NCBI GenBank assembly: GCA_904066235.2
Contig: CAJFCV020000003.1
Coordinates: 8,618,001-8,682,000 of the forward strand
Reading direction: 5' to 3'
Source: Bursaphelenchus xylophilus
Taxonomy: Eukaryota > Nematoda > Chromadorea > Rhabditida > Aphelenchoididae
Length of the DNA stretch: 64,000 bases
Made by a program: the position numbers and the translations under genes. Position 1 is the first letter of the stretch. Each line of letters starts with the position of its first letter. The notes under the pieces were generated by a model. That model ran no database searches, had not been told where the DNA came from, and was given only the letters and a program-made list of their open reading frames with translations. Shown here one piece after another: positions 50,327 through 62,470 of this stretch.

Positions 50327-52661
50327 TCAGAAGATGTTCAAACAACCGTGGTCGATGGAGTAGATGATGAAGCCGGAGAAGGCGAGGAAGATTAGCGTCT
50401 GAAAAGAGGAATATTAAAAACACCTTGGTTATGATGATTATCAAGAACTTATTATCAGGGAACTGCTTCAACGAGTCAGTGAACGAAAATTCGACGATTT
50501 TCATGGAATGCTCTAAACGCAGAGCTCATATTTGATGAGAATTAGCAAAAATTTGATTAAAATTCTTCTAATGTATGGGTAATGCCTCAGATTTTTTGGC
50601 TCGGTTTTTGCAGAAATCCAGGTGGATTGTTAGGTCAAAAGGATGCAAATTTTTAACGATTTTTAGAAGTTTTTGTGGTCGGAAATTACTTTTTTTGCGA
50701 ATATTTTTTCACAATTTTGCCTTTATTTCTTCCATGAACTTCCAAGTTTTGCTATCGCCAAAACTATGTCCTTTTTGCTCCACCTCTCGTCTGTGCCCTT
50801 CAGCTCAAGTCTAGCCACTTTTCTCGACTTTTCTTTTCGCTTTTTTAGACTTTTTCACGAGCTGATCCACTTGAGCCCTCGAATTGCGCCACTTTGCGCA
50901 CAAAAATTTCATAATGTTTTCGAATCGGCGGAATCCCCTTTCGAAGTTATCCCGGAAGCTCTCTAATAATAATAATAGTAATAACAAGGTCAAAAGGCTT
51001 ACCAGTACAAGATGTTGCGCGGTCAGCGGGAACAGCAAACCCAGCTGGATGGGGGGTTTGGCGTCTTTGAAGCGGAGGATCAGAGTCAGGAGTTTGATCT
51101 GGAAATTGAAAATTAGTAAGAAAATGAATCGGCAGGGAGGTGAGCAGCTTGAGATTTCAAAATTTTGATGACAATTGTAGCAAATTTAGATTGCTTCCTT
51201 TTAGAAGTTGGCCAGATTTTTAGCTCCTATTTTATCGGAATTGTCGCGATTTTTAGGTCAAAATATTATATAATAATTACCGTTGTGGTTTGGTCCGAGT
51301 GATATAGTTGCTGCAGATCGCAAATCTTGTTCGAGTCGTATTGAAATTGCTCAAACTAAAAAGAATGTTTGTAAAATACGTCATTTTAAAAAAGGGTTGA
51401 TTATAATATAAAATTGACCACCTTTCCATTCAAGTTCACCGCTGATATTACGAATACTGCTGTGGCAATAAAGCATGCTGACAAATGGATGATCAAAACC
51501 GCGCCGCCAAACTCCCACTTCTTGATGTATTCGAAGGAACTTGATCGGAGAGAAAATATCACTCCAACCAATGATAGAATTAACAGTAGGAATGCAAAGT
51601 TTGAAAAATGGCGATTCAATTTTCTTGAAGAGCGATCAATCGACTAAAAGTAAAAGATAAAAAAATGTAGAAAAAAACAAAATTGACATGAACTTATCCT
51701 TTTTCTCAACCTCTCCAAAAAATATAATCATCATTCCTACCCAAAACCCACCTGAAATCTGAACACGTAATGGTCGACTCCCTCTGTTCCCGGGCATTTC
51801 CCCACATCCTCGCTCAATTTCTCGCATTCCGCTCCAATATTATAGCACAATATTGAGAATAAACTTGTTGCTCCCAAGATTGCCACACAATTTACAACTG
51901 TTACGTACCATCGCAGGATATCACAGGCAGTTCCGCAAGACAATATTGTGCTCGATTCAAACGTTTTTGCCGACCTTAGACCAAAAAAATCGAAAGAAAA
52001 TGTTAAAGTTGTAAGCCCGGCGATTGTAATCGTCGTTATTAGAAGCGTAAAAACCACCGAAAGGACCTTCGAGACCATCCGTTTCCTCGCTACGAACGCT
52101 GATTGGACGCTGTAGCTGGTCAACGATTCCGAAATCAACGGAATTTTCAGCAAATGCAACTTGAAATTGGCGTAGATTCCGAGCAATGTGAATAAAATGT
52201 AGACCAAAAATGGAGTCGGAATCCACTTGTAATTGTAGATTTTAGACGAAAAATAACTCGAAATGACCAAGATTAGAAATACTGGCTGACTTAGAAATAC
52301 GATTGCGTTGTAAATGATCGAAATGTAGAATAAAATCTGATTAACATTCCGGAGCTCATAGAAGGATAAGCCAAATATGGCCAAAAAGGACATCAGGATG
52401 TCGATTGTGGATAATGCTGAAGAGATTAAAATTCCAGGCTGAAACCGGGATTTTTTACATTTTTAAAAAGCACAAAATAAAAATAAATCCAAAACTTACT
52501 TGAGAAGAAAAAATGGCCCGATACATGGCCTTGAAAAGTTTCTTGTTGACTTTTCCCAACCACGAATCCACATGGAAGACGCTGACCGGCTCCGCAAGTG
52601 TTAGCGACGCCGACTTTCGATTCAAATTCGACATTGAAATTGAACGGATTTCTTTGGTCAT
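50327..52661 (-). CDS. seven-helix membrane protein, gustatory-receptor/LITE-1-like (tentative)
   Basis: Exons 52661-52500, 52438-51752, 51643-51422, 51355-51281, 51098-51003 and 50398-50327 are all in phase 0 and give 437 aa. A charged N-terminus of about 50 residues is followed by seven hydrophobic segments, among them IFYISIIYNAIVFLSQPVFL-like and VLSVVFTLLITTITIAGLTT stretches. A conserved-looking end reads QLGLLFPLTAQHLVLTLIF and then SGFIIYSIDH. The GLFPLT...helix arrangement near the C-terminus and the 437-aa length resemble the insect gustatory-receptor superfamily, which in C. elegans includes LITE-1, GUR-3 and EGL-47 (about 440 aa). That link is inference from pattern, not from alignment. 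All introns in phase 0 is unusual for this window. It may equally be another chemoreceptor-like family. Confidence 0.7.
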
Positions 52662-53385
52662 TGTTGAATTTTTTTTATGATGCTTATGTGGATATTGCAG
52701 TAGGGTTCTGTCAAAAAAGGTTAATGTAATTCAAGGATATGGGTGTAAAATACGTCATGTGTCTATAGAAGCTTTATAAATATGATACATCAATCTTTCA
52801 CCGCGTAAAATCCATGTCTTAACAAAATTTCTAGCACAGAGAGCTCGCCCAAAAGAAAACTTTATACAAAAGACAGTAAAAGTTATTTTTTACGAACCTT
52901 TCTCCCCGCAAATTTGTATAAAAAATACCTTGGAATGAAACTCCAAGACTTCTTGGCCCAAAAAGGATTTCCGCATGAATTCTGCTGTCCCAGCCCCCTC
53001 TTTTCGTTGCTCTAAACCAAAATACGAAGGCATTGACGTAAAATAAAAGTCGGATCAGAGTTGTAAATGTCTTTATTCACAAAGCCGGGAGGGTTATTAC
53101 GCTAATGTAGAGATTTTCAGAGAAATTGTTGGGAAATTGGTCGGATGAGAAAAGAAACTGGTCCAAAACTGAGAGTGAAATGCGTGTGGGGTACTGTAGG
53201 CAGCGCTTGATTTAATTTCATTTGGCGTTTTATCCAAGACGTAATTTTTTTTAGTCTAATTGTAATGTGTATGGTTGTTAATGTAACCAAAATTAACAAG
53301 TCCGAGCTTTCATTGACGTATTTTACACTTGATTTTAAAAAATTTGTCCAAAAAGATCGATCTTTTCTCTACCTTTATTACAACG
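52662..53385. other. intergenic stretch with two copies of GTAAAATACG
   Basis: No gene is seen between the receptor start and the metalloproteinase stop. The decamer GTAAAATACG occurs at 52744-52753 and in inverse orientation at 53317-53326. Confidence 0.5.
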
Positions 53386-56300
53386 TCAAAAGAAATTAAT
53401 GACCAAATATGTACATAGAGCAAAAATAAAAGTCGAAAAATAAGTTGTACGCCCTCTACTGCCCGACCAAACCAGCGCTTCAGCTCTTGGCATACAGAAA
53501 GAAAAGATGTCTCGAAATGGCCGAGGGTAATCCTTGGCGACACTCATCTTAAAGGAGCTGAACTTGAACATCTCTCCGTTACCGACGAAGTACAGATCTG
53601 AATAAAATACCAGTTATTTTTGGGGAGAATTGAATGTAAATGGTGTCACGAAACGGAGACATACCGCAAGTTCGAATCCGCAAGTTCGAATGCCTAAAGT
53701 TCGAATGACTAAAGTTCGAACGACCTCCAGTTCGAACTACCTAATCTTCGAATGACCGTAACTTTGAATGACCTAAAGTTCGAATGACTAAAGTTCGAAA
53801 ATAAAAAAAAGTTAATTAATATTTAAATTATAATTTGCATATAATTATTTTGCAAAATACACTTCCTCTTCAATCATTCATTCATCCTTTACGATGGAGG
53901 TTGGTTGTCCGAACACTCTGACCGGCAACGAACGCGCTGTTCTTCATGTCGACCTGGTCAATATTCGTCATGGAGCCAATCCAACTGTGTCTTTCTCGGT
54001 TTGGGTTTGTCGAACTGGATTAGGTTTGTCGAACTGGAGGTCGTTCGAACTTTAGTCATTCGAACTTTAGGCTTTCGAACTTGCTGATTCGAACTTGCGG
54101 TGGGTAACCGTTTTTTGGATACCAAAAAAAACGGCTTTGCGAGCAGAGCAGCAGTTTTTTTTCACAGGGCAAAAAAATCGCGTGTGAGGCAGATTTAAAC
54201 TTGGGGTTTTTCGAACTTGCGGTAGGCGTTCGGAGACCCACCGCAAGTTCGATTCTTTTTTTCATTCTGCATTTTTTATATTTTCATATTTCGAACTTCC
54301 GGTTTTCGATCTTTTGGTTTTTCTAATTTGAGGTTTTTCGAACTTCTAGTATTCGAACTTGCGGCATTCGAACTTGCGGCATTCGAACTTTTGGTTGTCG
54401 AACTTGGGGTTTTTCGAACTTCCGGTAGGCGGTCTCACGAAACAGCATATCCAAAGGCTTTTGCAGGCTAGAGGATAAAGATAATATTGCAAAATTTTTT
54501 GAATTTTTAGCGGCTTTTATAAAGTTTTTATCAAAATTTAAATGTAAAAGAACTCCCTCAACGGCAAGTACCTACAACCCCCTACCTTTATCCCAAGAAA
54601 ACGCCGCTGACACACTATCCGGGATATTCTTCCAATTATTGTCAATTTTCCTTGGGTAGTCCACCTCAACTTTCCAACTATTTTCTTCCAATTTCCAATA
54701 CTCATCATCCGACCACAAGTAATATCGAGTTTGCAACCCATACTGCCAATCATAGGCTAGTCGAATATTGGTAACGTATTCAGGGATTCCAAGATCTGTC
54801 AACCTTCTGGTGTAATTTAACTCATGACCATAAAAGGTGTACACGGTTTGGCTAACAAAGAAATGGGCTTGATCATTAATCTCGAAGCAGGCGTCAACCG
54901 GGGTTGGTAGCGATGGCCAGAAATCTTTGATCTTTCTGGGCTTCTCGATTAGGTCACCTGAAATTGTCAGTTTCCTCAAAAAGTTTCTTGTTTCTCGACA
55001 GGTAAAATGTTATCTAAAACGGTGTTTTTTTTACACTCTACCTTTTTGGTCCAATCTCCAAAACATGTCATCCTTAAACATGAATATCTCGGACCTAAAG
55101 ACTCCAACGGCGTCCACGTTCGTATCACAGATGTCGATTTCTTTGTTAGGAGGCCGTGTCGAAGTTTGTGGAGGTCTGGTTCTCGTTCTCCTAGTAGTTG
55201 TTGTAGCCGTTGTAGTCTTTATTTTCTCTTCCTCTGGCGTTGGAACGGGATGGTCTCCACGGCCTAAAAAAACGACTTTTTTTTAACTTTCCCTGGAAAT
55301 TGAGGAAAGCACAAGTATTGCTAATACCGAAATCACGCTCATTATTTTTCCGACAGACTCACAACTCTACTATACCATATGACACCTTCAAAACTCACCA
55401 TAAAGTCCCTGGAGCATAATCTTGTCGTAATAATGCAAACCAGTATTCCTCGCATCGTCATATCGATAATACGGGTACATGATACTTTCCGGATGATCGG
55501 AATGAAACAATCCCAAACTATGGCCAACCTCATGAGCCGCCACAATTCTCAGATTAATCTCCTTGTTCATCGGATTTGCCATGAATCCCCAATTCTCATC
55601 ATCATCAAAATGAATGTCTCCGCCGGTAGATTCGCCAGGATAAAAAGCATGTGCCAGGACCGAATCTCGCCCATCAAACGGATACTGATCTCCGTGAGGG
55701 CCGGCCATAAAACTGATCTGAATATGGGCATCGGGAGAAGCGGATTCCTGAAGCTGAAGCTCGGAGACATCGTTCCAAGTGTTCGTGGCTTCGTAAAGAG
55801 CTCGACGAACGTAACCTTTCTCAGGGATGGTACGAGGGGCGTTGACAACTCTGGAAAGAATATAAGACTCTACCAGTGGCAGTTTGAAAGTCAAGTTTGC
55901 TGCAAGGAATTAGACCTCCCAAATGGCCTACTCATTTAGGTTGTGATTTCTCAATTTGAATATTCCAATCAGACAATCTAATGAGTAAACTATCTGAGAT
56001 ACCTTAATGGTATATGTGGTCTTCTTCTCCTCTTATTTTGAAATTAAGAAATCAAAGATGATTGAAGCAAAGTATTAGTTTAGACGGCTGATCGCTCGAT
56101 CCAAAATATTAATTTTGAAAAATTCCGAGATCAAAAAATGGAGACGAATAAACAGTAGTCCCTTCGCTGTAATGTTTCATTTTATCCACCCACTGCTTTA
56201 AATAATGGGCTGAGAAAGCGATAAGTGATCGGAAAAGAAGAGATATGGAAGGAGATATTGGGGGATGGGGTGATTCAGAAGGAAAGGTGTGTCTCTTGGA

Positions 56301-57128
56301 AGATAGCACAGCAATGATCGTACAGTATCCTCCAACATATCGGCAAAGGATAGCAAACTTATTTGAGCCAACGTATTTTTAACTCACCTGTAACTGACGG
56401 TCTTGTTTGGCCAAACAAATGAATTCTTCATTGCTCGTCTGAGTCGTCTTCGACCTAACGGAGTCCTGACAATTTCCTCGTCTCCTAGCCCACATCGTTT
56501 TTCATCCAGTAACTGCAGTGTTCGTTCATCCATCTCTCCAGTCTGCTTGATCCCTCCGATTCGTTGTAACTCTTTGATGGCTAGTTTTATACTATCCGGA
56601 GACATCATTGACTGTGGCTGGCCTTCTTTTTCTTTGGGTAAGTAGCCATAGGCCTTTAGGAATTGCGTCTGAAAATGTAGCTCAGAAAATGGACCTATGA
56701 TAAACCTTGTGATGAAATGGTTTTTTTAAGTCTTCAAGAAAAGAATTCAACGTTTGAAGCTTTTAATCTCATGAAGATTGGCAGAACTTAGCAAACAAAC
56801 GCGTCTTGGTGGGGTGTTCAGATCTTACGAAAACTTTGCACAACTTTAGAGAAAGGCTTATGAATATAATACATTCGCGAGTACAAGGCAAATCTTCTGG
56901 CCAATTTTTTTTTATTTTGGCATGTGAGCCTTCGTCCTGATCAATACCAAAAATTTGTCATTTTTCAATTTTTCCATATCCGAAAAATATCCAACTTTTT
57001 CGAAAATTCTAGCGCCACACATTGAGTACTCCCCTTATATACCCTAATAAACTTACCGCATCTTTGCAATCAACAAATCCAAGCCCAACCAAGTTTACAA
57101 AAATCGTTAGTAATACCCATCTTTTCAT
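53386..57128 (-). CDS. zmp-1: matrix metalloproteinase with hemopexin repeats and GPI-like tail
   Basis: Exons 57128-57057, 56668-56388, 55850-55399, 55263-55042, 54957-54586 and 53597-53386 give 536 aa. Order: signal peptide (MKRWVLLTIFVNLVGLGF); prodomain ending in the cysteine switch KRCGLGD (Cys near residue 83); basic site RRRLRR (about 97-102), fit for furin; zinc catalytic domain with HEVGHSLGLFH (His 224, 228, 234) and Met-turn SIMYP; Thr/Arg-rich hinge; hemopexin-type repeats (DAVGVFRSEIFMFKDDMFWR; YYLWSDDEYWKLEE). The C-terminus SGSRG followed by a hydrophobic run ending LVINFF is a GPI-anchor signal or short TM. C. elegans ZMP-1 is a GPI-anchored MMP of about 520 aa that helps the anchor cell cross basement membrane, so zmp-1 is the likeliest ortholog, by inference from the tail. 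The last intron (53598-54585) contains a repeat element. Confidence 0.88.
53655..54435. mobile_element. TTCGAA-repeat element with 8-bp flanking duplication
   Basis: The ends read GGAGACATACCGCAAGTTCG and, inverted, CTTCCGGTAGGCGGTCT. CACGAAAC occurs directly outside both ends (53647-53654 and 54436-54443), as an 8-bp target-site duplication would. Inside, about twenty degenerate units of 14-18 bp each contain TTCGAA, the left half in AAGTTCGAA orientation and the right half mostly TTCGAACTT. An internal junction at about 54220-54245 (GCGGTAGGCGTTCGGAGACC) looks like an end joined to a start, as if two elements were fused. No transposase is visible. Confidence 0.7.
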
Positions 57129-58215
57129 GCTTTCCCAGGCTCTAAAAAAGGTTCAAACGTAACGAAAAATGTAAATCAAAGGAAAAGACGATCTTTCTGT
57201 CGGATTACTCATACGAGTTATGGGTCAAAATAAAGGGCTTTGCGCGAAAATTGAAAAAAATTAGCATAAATTTAGGGAAAAACAGGAAAAAACGAATAAT
57301 TTAAACTGAAAAATTTCGTGTTCATAAAAATTTTTACTTTGCTTATTTACGGAAATTCCAAGTAAGGCATCTCCAGATTTAAAAAATTTAACTTTATCCG
57401 GTAATAAACAAATAATTAATTATAAATCATGGGAAAAATGTGATCTAAAAACGAAAATGCGATAGGAGTTATGTTTTTATCAAAAAATAAACAAAACTTT
57501 TTGTTATTCATCGCAAAATGCCCAATGGTCTTCGTCAATCAGCTGCATGTTGTGTGAAAAGGACGGGTAAATGTCTACTCAAGCTTGGTTTTGTTTCACA
57601 GAACCCATTACTCATTACTTCTTTAGTGACTAAACTGATTTCTTGCTGGCTCTTTAGCCAACTTAGTGGCTACGATTTTGTTTTAATTGCTGTTTTGAAG
57701 ACATCAGTATTTTGAATGACCTTTCACACATGTTTTCGATAGCCATAAAGAATTTAGTGAATATTGCCTTAGGGTAATTAGTAAAAAATCATTATCATTA
57801 TGAACTTGTTCGTTTCAGAAGCCGATTTTTTGCAAAATATAATAATTTATTTTTTGAAGTAATAATTACTTTATTTGGGTATGGTCGATAAACAGTTGTC
57901 CACTATGTACGAACTAGTGAAGGTTTTGGCTTCCGATTTTCAGGTCCAAATGAAATATTCAACGGTGTTTGCAGGCGAGAGACTATGGAACCCGAGGAGA
58001 GCCAACCGTACGAAAAACGGCATTGGGCATATTGGGGGACTTTTATACCACTTTTCTAATCATTTTGTTCACAAATTTGTATATTTCCGAGGTTACATAA
58101 AAGTTTATTCAAAACATAACCAGATTTTGCCATTAACATACCTGATACATCCCAAATTAACAAAAAATCTTTAAAAAATCAAAAAAAATATTGATGAATT
58201 CCAACAACACAACCT
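57129..58215. other. AT-rich intergenic stretch
   Basis: No supportable gene. It lies between the metalloproteinase start and the 3' end of the CUB/LDL-A gene and should contain the metalloproteinase promoter. Confidence 0.5.
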
Positions 58216-60288
58216 CTACCAGACAGTGCCATACTTGACTTGAGCATAATGACTGAGCCTTCGATTCCCGGGCAGTGGAAGGTACAGATTCTTCAGACCC
58301 AGCGTCAGCAACGCGACCGTTTCCTCGGCTTCGTAATTCGATGGCTCCTTCTTCTTGGCGCCAAACATATTCTTAACATATTTACTGCAATACCCTCGGC
58401 GAGCTCGTTGATACCATCGATATACGAAGATTGAAGCAACCCCAGTAAAAAATGTGACAACAGCCAAAGAGCCAAGGATCACGGCTAGATGGACATGATT
58501 CCGATTGTCGACAATAGAAAGGGCAATCTGTTGGGAAGGCGCGGCGCAGTTCTGAAAAAATTATGTAAAATTTGCATAACACATGGGTTTTTGAAAGAAT
58601 TTTTTTTTGTATCCAACTTATTCCCCAATATTCAGGCCTTTAACAGGATTACTCCAACAAACCACAGTGTTTTTTGCGTTGCTTTGAACTTGAATTCTTA
58701 ATTTCGTATTCAGAAAAGTCTTACTTATGCCTGAAAAACTTCCGTGGAACTCGTTAGAAGTACTTTTCCGAACATGAAAAGTTTTGTTACAAACGCATTT
58801 ACGTAAGTAAAAAATATCTAGCCGCAAAACGAACGAAGCAAAGAGGTGTGTGCCATAATTAAAAGTATAACATTTATTATATTGGCGGCACACGTCAATC
58901 CAAAATAGAAGAAAAAATTCCCCGCCCCTTTTTGGTGATTCGTTCAAAACGAAATGTCACTATCCGATAAAACGCATTTTCTTATCTCTCTTCTTCCTTT
59001 TCGAGAAAAAGCAATTATTTCGGGCGAGAAAATGCGAACTCTGTGAAATGAAAAGATCCTTCTGCATACCTGTTCATCCACACCCATTCCGCAATTGTCA
59101 TTTCCATCGCAAAACAACGACCTCGAGATGCAAAACATCCGATGATTTGGACATTGTTTGAACCGCATATCTTTTTCGCTGCAGACCAATCTCACCGCCG
59201 TTGCTCTAAGCTTCAAATACGGTTTGAGGGGCTCGAACAACGCTGGGATTATTCGAATTTTCAGCGGAGCTTCAGCATAATGAACAAGGTAATGAAAGCA
59301 GCCAAAAGAAATATTCCTCTCGTTCAATTCGAACTTGGCCAAGGCGTCGATTAGTCGGCAATTCTCGCCATTCATATCCATTGTGTTTTCAAGGAGAATG
59401 AGGAATCCATGAGCTGATGAAGGGTCCACTTCTAAGTGGATCTGAAATTTTACGTTTTATTTGGGACACTTCAAGTTAATTGACAGCAAAACTTTAGTGA
59501 AAATGTCACATTTTTGGTACTTTCGCTCCCAAAAGTCCTTTTTTGTTGGTTTAATACTGCAGTTTGTCAAAACTCGTAACAATTTCCTATCCCAATTTGA
59601 GTACAAAAAATTTCCAACCAGCTTTCTGACCCTTGGACTTCCTTATTTATGCATTTAAATTACCCAAACGAATTCAAAACCCATATTTCACTTGAATTTA
59701 TAGGAAGTCTTCGGAATTTGTTTTCTTCGAGAAATTTTAATTTTTTTTGCAGATTTGTAATTGCGTCCTTTGGGAGACCCAAAAGTCTATGAGATGTCGG
59801 CAAACAATACAGAATCGAGACAAAAGGAGGGCTTCAGGATTGTCTGGAGATTCAAGGGTTCAAAATTACATACACAAAAGCGGTGTTAGAATAAAAAAAG
59901 TGACGTAAGATAAAACAGGGCTAAAATTTGCGCGATTTGCAATTCCTTAATTTTGATAATAATTGCTGGTAAATTCAGCCGTCACAGAGCGATTATGTGC
60001 GATTCCAATGCGCGAGGAGTCTTTATTATTTTTCCGGCAGACGGATAGCTCGCGCTTTGCCGGTACAATCGAGAAGGTTTTTTTTGGGATTTTTGCCGTA
60101 AAATGACCACTGAAAATGTCAATAAATGTTGTTGAAACCCAAATTCCAAAAAGTAAACATCACCTTACCGTCTGATAAAGCTGAGGCGACAGCCTCTTCG
60201 CCTGCACCAACGCCCCCACATCCACACTTTTATGAACGAGAATGGCGGCGACCGAATGGGCCCAGAATAGTGGCCAGAATGTCCTCAT
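58216..60288 (-). CDS. single-pass membrane protein with CUB-like domain and LDL-receptor class A domain
   Basis: Exons 60288-60169, 59441-59070 and 58551-58216, all phase 0, give 275 aa. The start MRTFWPLFWAHSVAAILVHK serves as signal peptide; an upstream in-frame TGA supports this ATG. Residues 41-125 form a CUB-like beta domain (FLILLENTMD; SFGCFHYLVHYAEAPLKIRI). An LDL-A module follows: CPNHRMFCISRSLFCDGNDNC then GVDEQNC, with the Ca-binding acidic residues DGNDNC...DE intact; its last Cys is in exon 3. The TM segment is VILGSLAVVTFFTGVASIFVY, followed by a basic tail of about 65 aa. CUB-LDLa-TM is the order of Neto-type auxiliary proteins (SOL-2 in worms), but with one CUB-like domain the assignment is only a suggestion. 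Copy B of the dispersed repeat lies in intron 2. Confidence 0.75.
58890..59016. repeat. dispersed 125-bp repeat, copy B
   Basis: Same unit as 14684-14808 (CACGTCAATCCAAAATAGAA to AAAAGCAATTA), about 44 kb away, inside an intron of the CUB/LDL-A gene. It continues without interruption into TTTCGGGCGAG, so it can serve as the empty-site version of copy A. Confidence 0.7.
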
Positions 60289-60895
60289 TCATCTGAATTT
60301 GTGGCCAGATCAAACCCCAAGACTGCGGGGCGTTCCCACTCCCCTCCGTCTTATGGCCAAATGCGGCCCAACTAAACCTTCGAAACGAGGAAACTGGGGC
60401 CGAGGTAAGAAGAAAGGTCGAAAAACGACTCAAACACTTTCTGGGCCATCTTCCCTCCACAAATTCCGTTATTTTATGGCAACGAAAAGTGCGCACGATT
60501 CAATTTCCGGTCTGGAATAATCACAATGTCATTGGGTTTGCGCACACATCATCGGCTAGTCGGGATTTTGCAGACAAACAATAGTTTTTTTATTCGTGAC
60601 ACTTGCAACATCAGGACATTCCTCCTCGAATATTGCTTCAAATCGTCATATCTTCTGCCCTCTTTACGTCCGAAATAAAAAAGAGTACCGTATTTTACCA
60701 TTATCAATTCATAAAGCTTCCAAATTTCGTCTTTATGAAATTTTTATATTAATTTATCTAAATGTATACATCTAGAACAATATAGCTGCCGGAATGCTAA
60801 AATATTTGCAAATTATAAGAAAATCTTTCAAGAAATTCGGAAGGAACATGTTGCAAAAATTTCGTTCTCTGAGGATATTACCACTTTCATCTTTC

Positions 60896-62470
60896 TCATA
60901 ACCGATTTAACGGGTCCCAAGGCGTCCACACAAGTTGGGAAAATGACGTCGTTGTTGCTGGTATGTTGTCATATGCTCCCACAATATCGTTCTCATCCTC
61001 ATCCTCAATATCTTCTGGATTTGCGCCTTGTTGATTTAATACAGCTTGTTGGTGACGCTGTACCTTTTTTGTTTGTCGCGTCTTTCTTGGCGCGGCGCAG
61101 AGGTATGCGCAGAATCGCGCATATCTAAAACAAAGAACAGTTAATAATGGTCATGGGGTTAAAGCTTTTACATAACAGTCTTACTTTTTCAACATTTCGG
61201 TTGGTCGCACAAGGGATCCTTGCATTCGTTCATCATGGCTGCGGTTGCCCGGTTGAGCCATTCGTTTCTGACGATGTCCACGCGTCTTCGCCGAGGCATC
61301 TCTTCTTTTCTGAGGAGCTGAATTATATTCAGCCCCTCCCTTTCTAATTCGTGGCACATGATCTTTATGAATTGTTTCAATTTCGGCGAGGCCCGCAGGA
61401 GGGAGTTCCACCCATTGTGAAGTCCCTCCAGACAGTTTATTGTCCTGATGAGGTCGGCGTATTGGGAGTAGCCGAACATCTTATAATTTTCCGTTGTGAA
61501 CCAGTAGTCGGTCACTTCGTACATCAGCTTGTCATTCCTGGCGCAAACAATGGAGACTCCATTACGCCCGGTGGCGGCTCGTTCATTAACGATTGCCACA
61601 CAGCAACCATATGGTCCACCGGCAAGTGGGGGAGCCCTATTAGCCCCATATACCACTTGTCGAATTCCTCTACTTCTTTCAATCCAGGGTGGCATTTTTC
61701 CGAAAGTTTTTCTGAATTGCCTGGCAAAAATGAAAATAGTGCACCTGGCTCTCCGGGAAAACGCGTTGTAGCGCGTTGATGGCGCCGCGTTCACAATCCG
61801 TCAACAAATAACGGGGTGGAATATAGCTTAGAAATTCTGGTGAGGAGCTTTTTCTCTCAAAATTCGTAAAACAGTAAAAAATTTTCACAACTTCTTCAAA
61901 AATTGCGGTTGTTTTTTGCAAAGCGCGAATTTAAAATAAGAAAAAATTATTTTAAATTTGTGCCGAGTTTCATTAGAAAAATAATTGAAAAAGGCTGTGC
62001 AATAAAGTTTTAGCAGCGTGGCCGGTTCTGGATCGTCTAATTCCGACATACTCCTTAGGTCTTTATTAGATATAACAAAAAGTAAAATATAATAATACAC
62101 ATAAAATAGAAACCCAAAACCACGGAGTGCCCCTCGGCCCCATCCTGTCGGAGGGCCTAGATATGCGATCCGAGGGTCACCTCACTCTAACCTCTCGGTC
62201 ACATCGACTGGCCAACCGATCGGGCATTCACCTCGATCGGGCCGTTGACCTAGTTTCAAGATCGAGTAAAGGGGCGGAGTCTGAACCCTTAACTATAACG
62301 GTTCTTCCCATCAAAAGATTAAGAAGGTCTTTGGCGATAGCAGCGCGTTGATATTTCATCGATTGGTATTCGTCACAAGTTTGGATAATGTCGTTACTGG
62401 CAAACATATTCTTCAAGGTCCAACAACAGATTATGGTTGGCGAACAATGTCTCCTCTTCCACAAAAGCCA
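60896..62470 (-). pseudogene. MULE-type transposase remnant, frameshifted
   Basis: Transposase-like motifs run in the expected order on the minus strand but in three different frames. About 61850-61740 reads YLLTDCERGAINALQRVF and then HYFHFCQAIQ, the MULE core pattern D-x-E and C/H-x-F-H. About 61700-61570 reads GLIGLPHLPVDHMVAVWQSL. About 61500-61190 reads YWFTTENYKMFGY and TINCLEGLHNGWNS, the rTNN-x-EgwH motif. Two frameshifts and further stops separate them. A probable C-terminal exon (61126-60896) ends in an acidic run IEDEDENDIVGAYDN. Upstream (62230-62470) coding-like pieces continue in broken frame. No terminal repeats were found. I describe it as a decayed copy. Confidence 0.65.

Noticed and set aside
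53660..54430. CRISPR-like array
   Set aside because: Units are short, degenerate and overlap without unique spacers; the genome is eukaryotic and the array is inverted about its middle.
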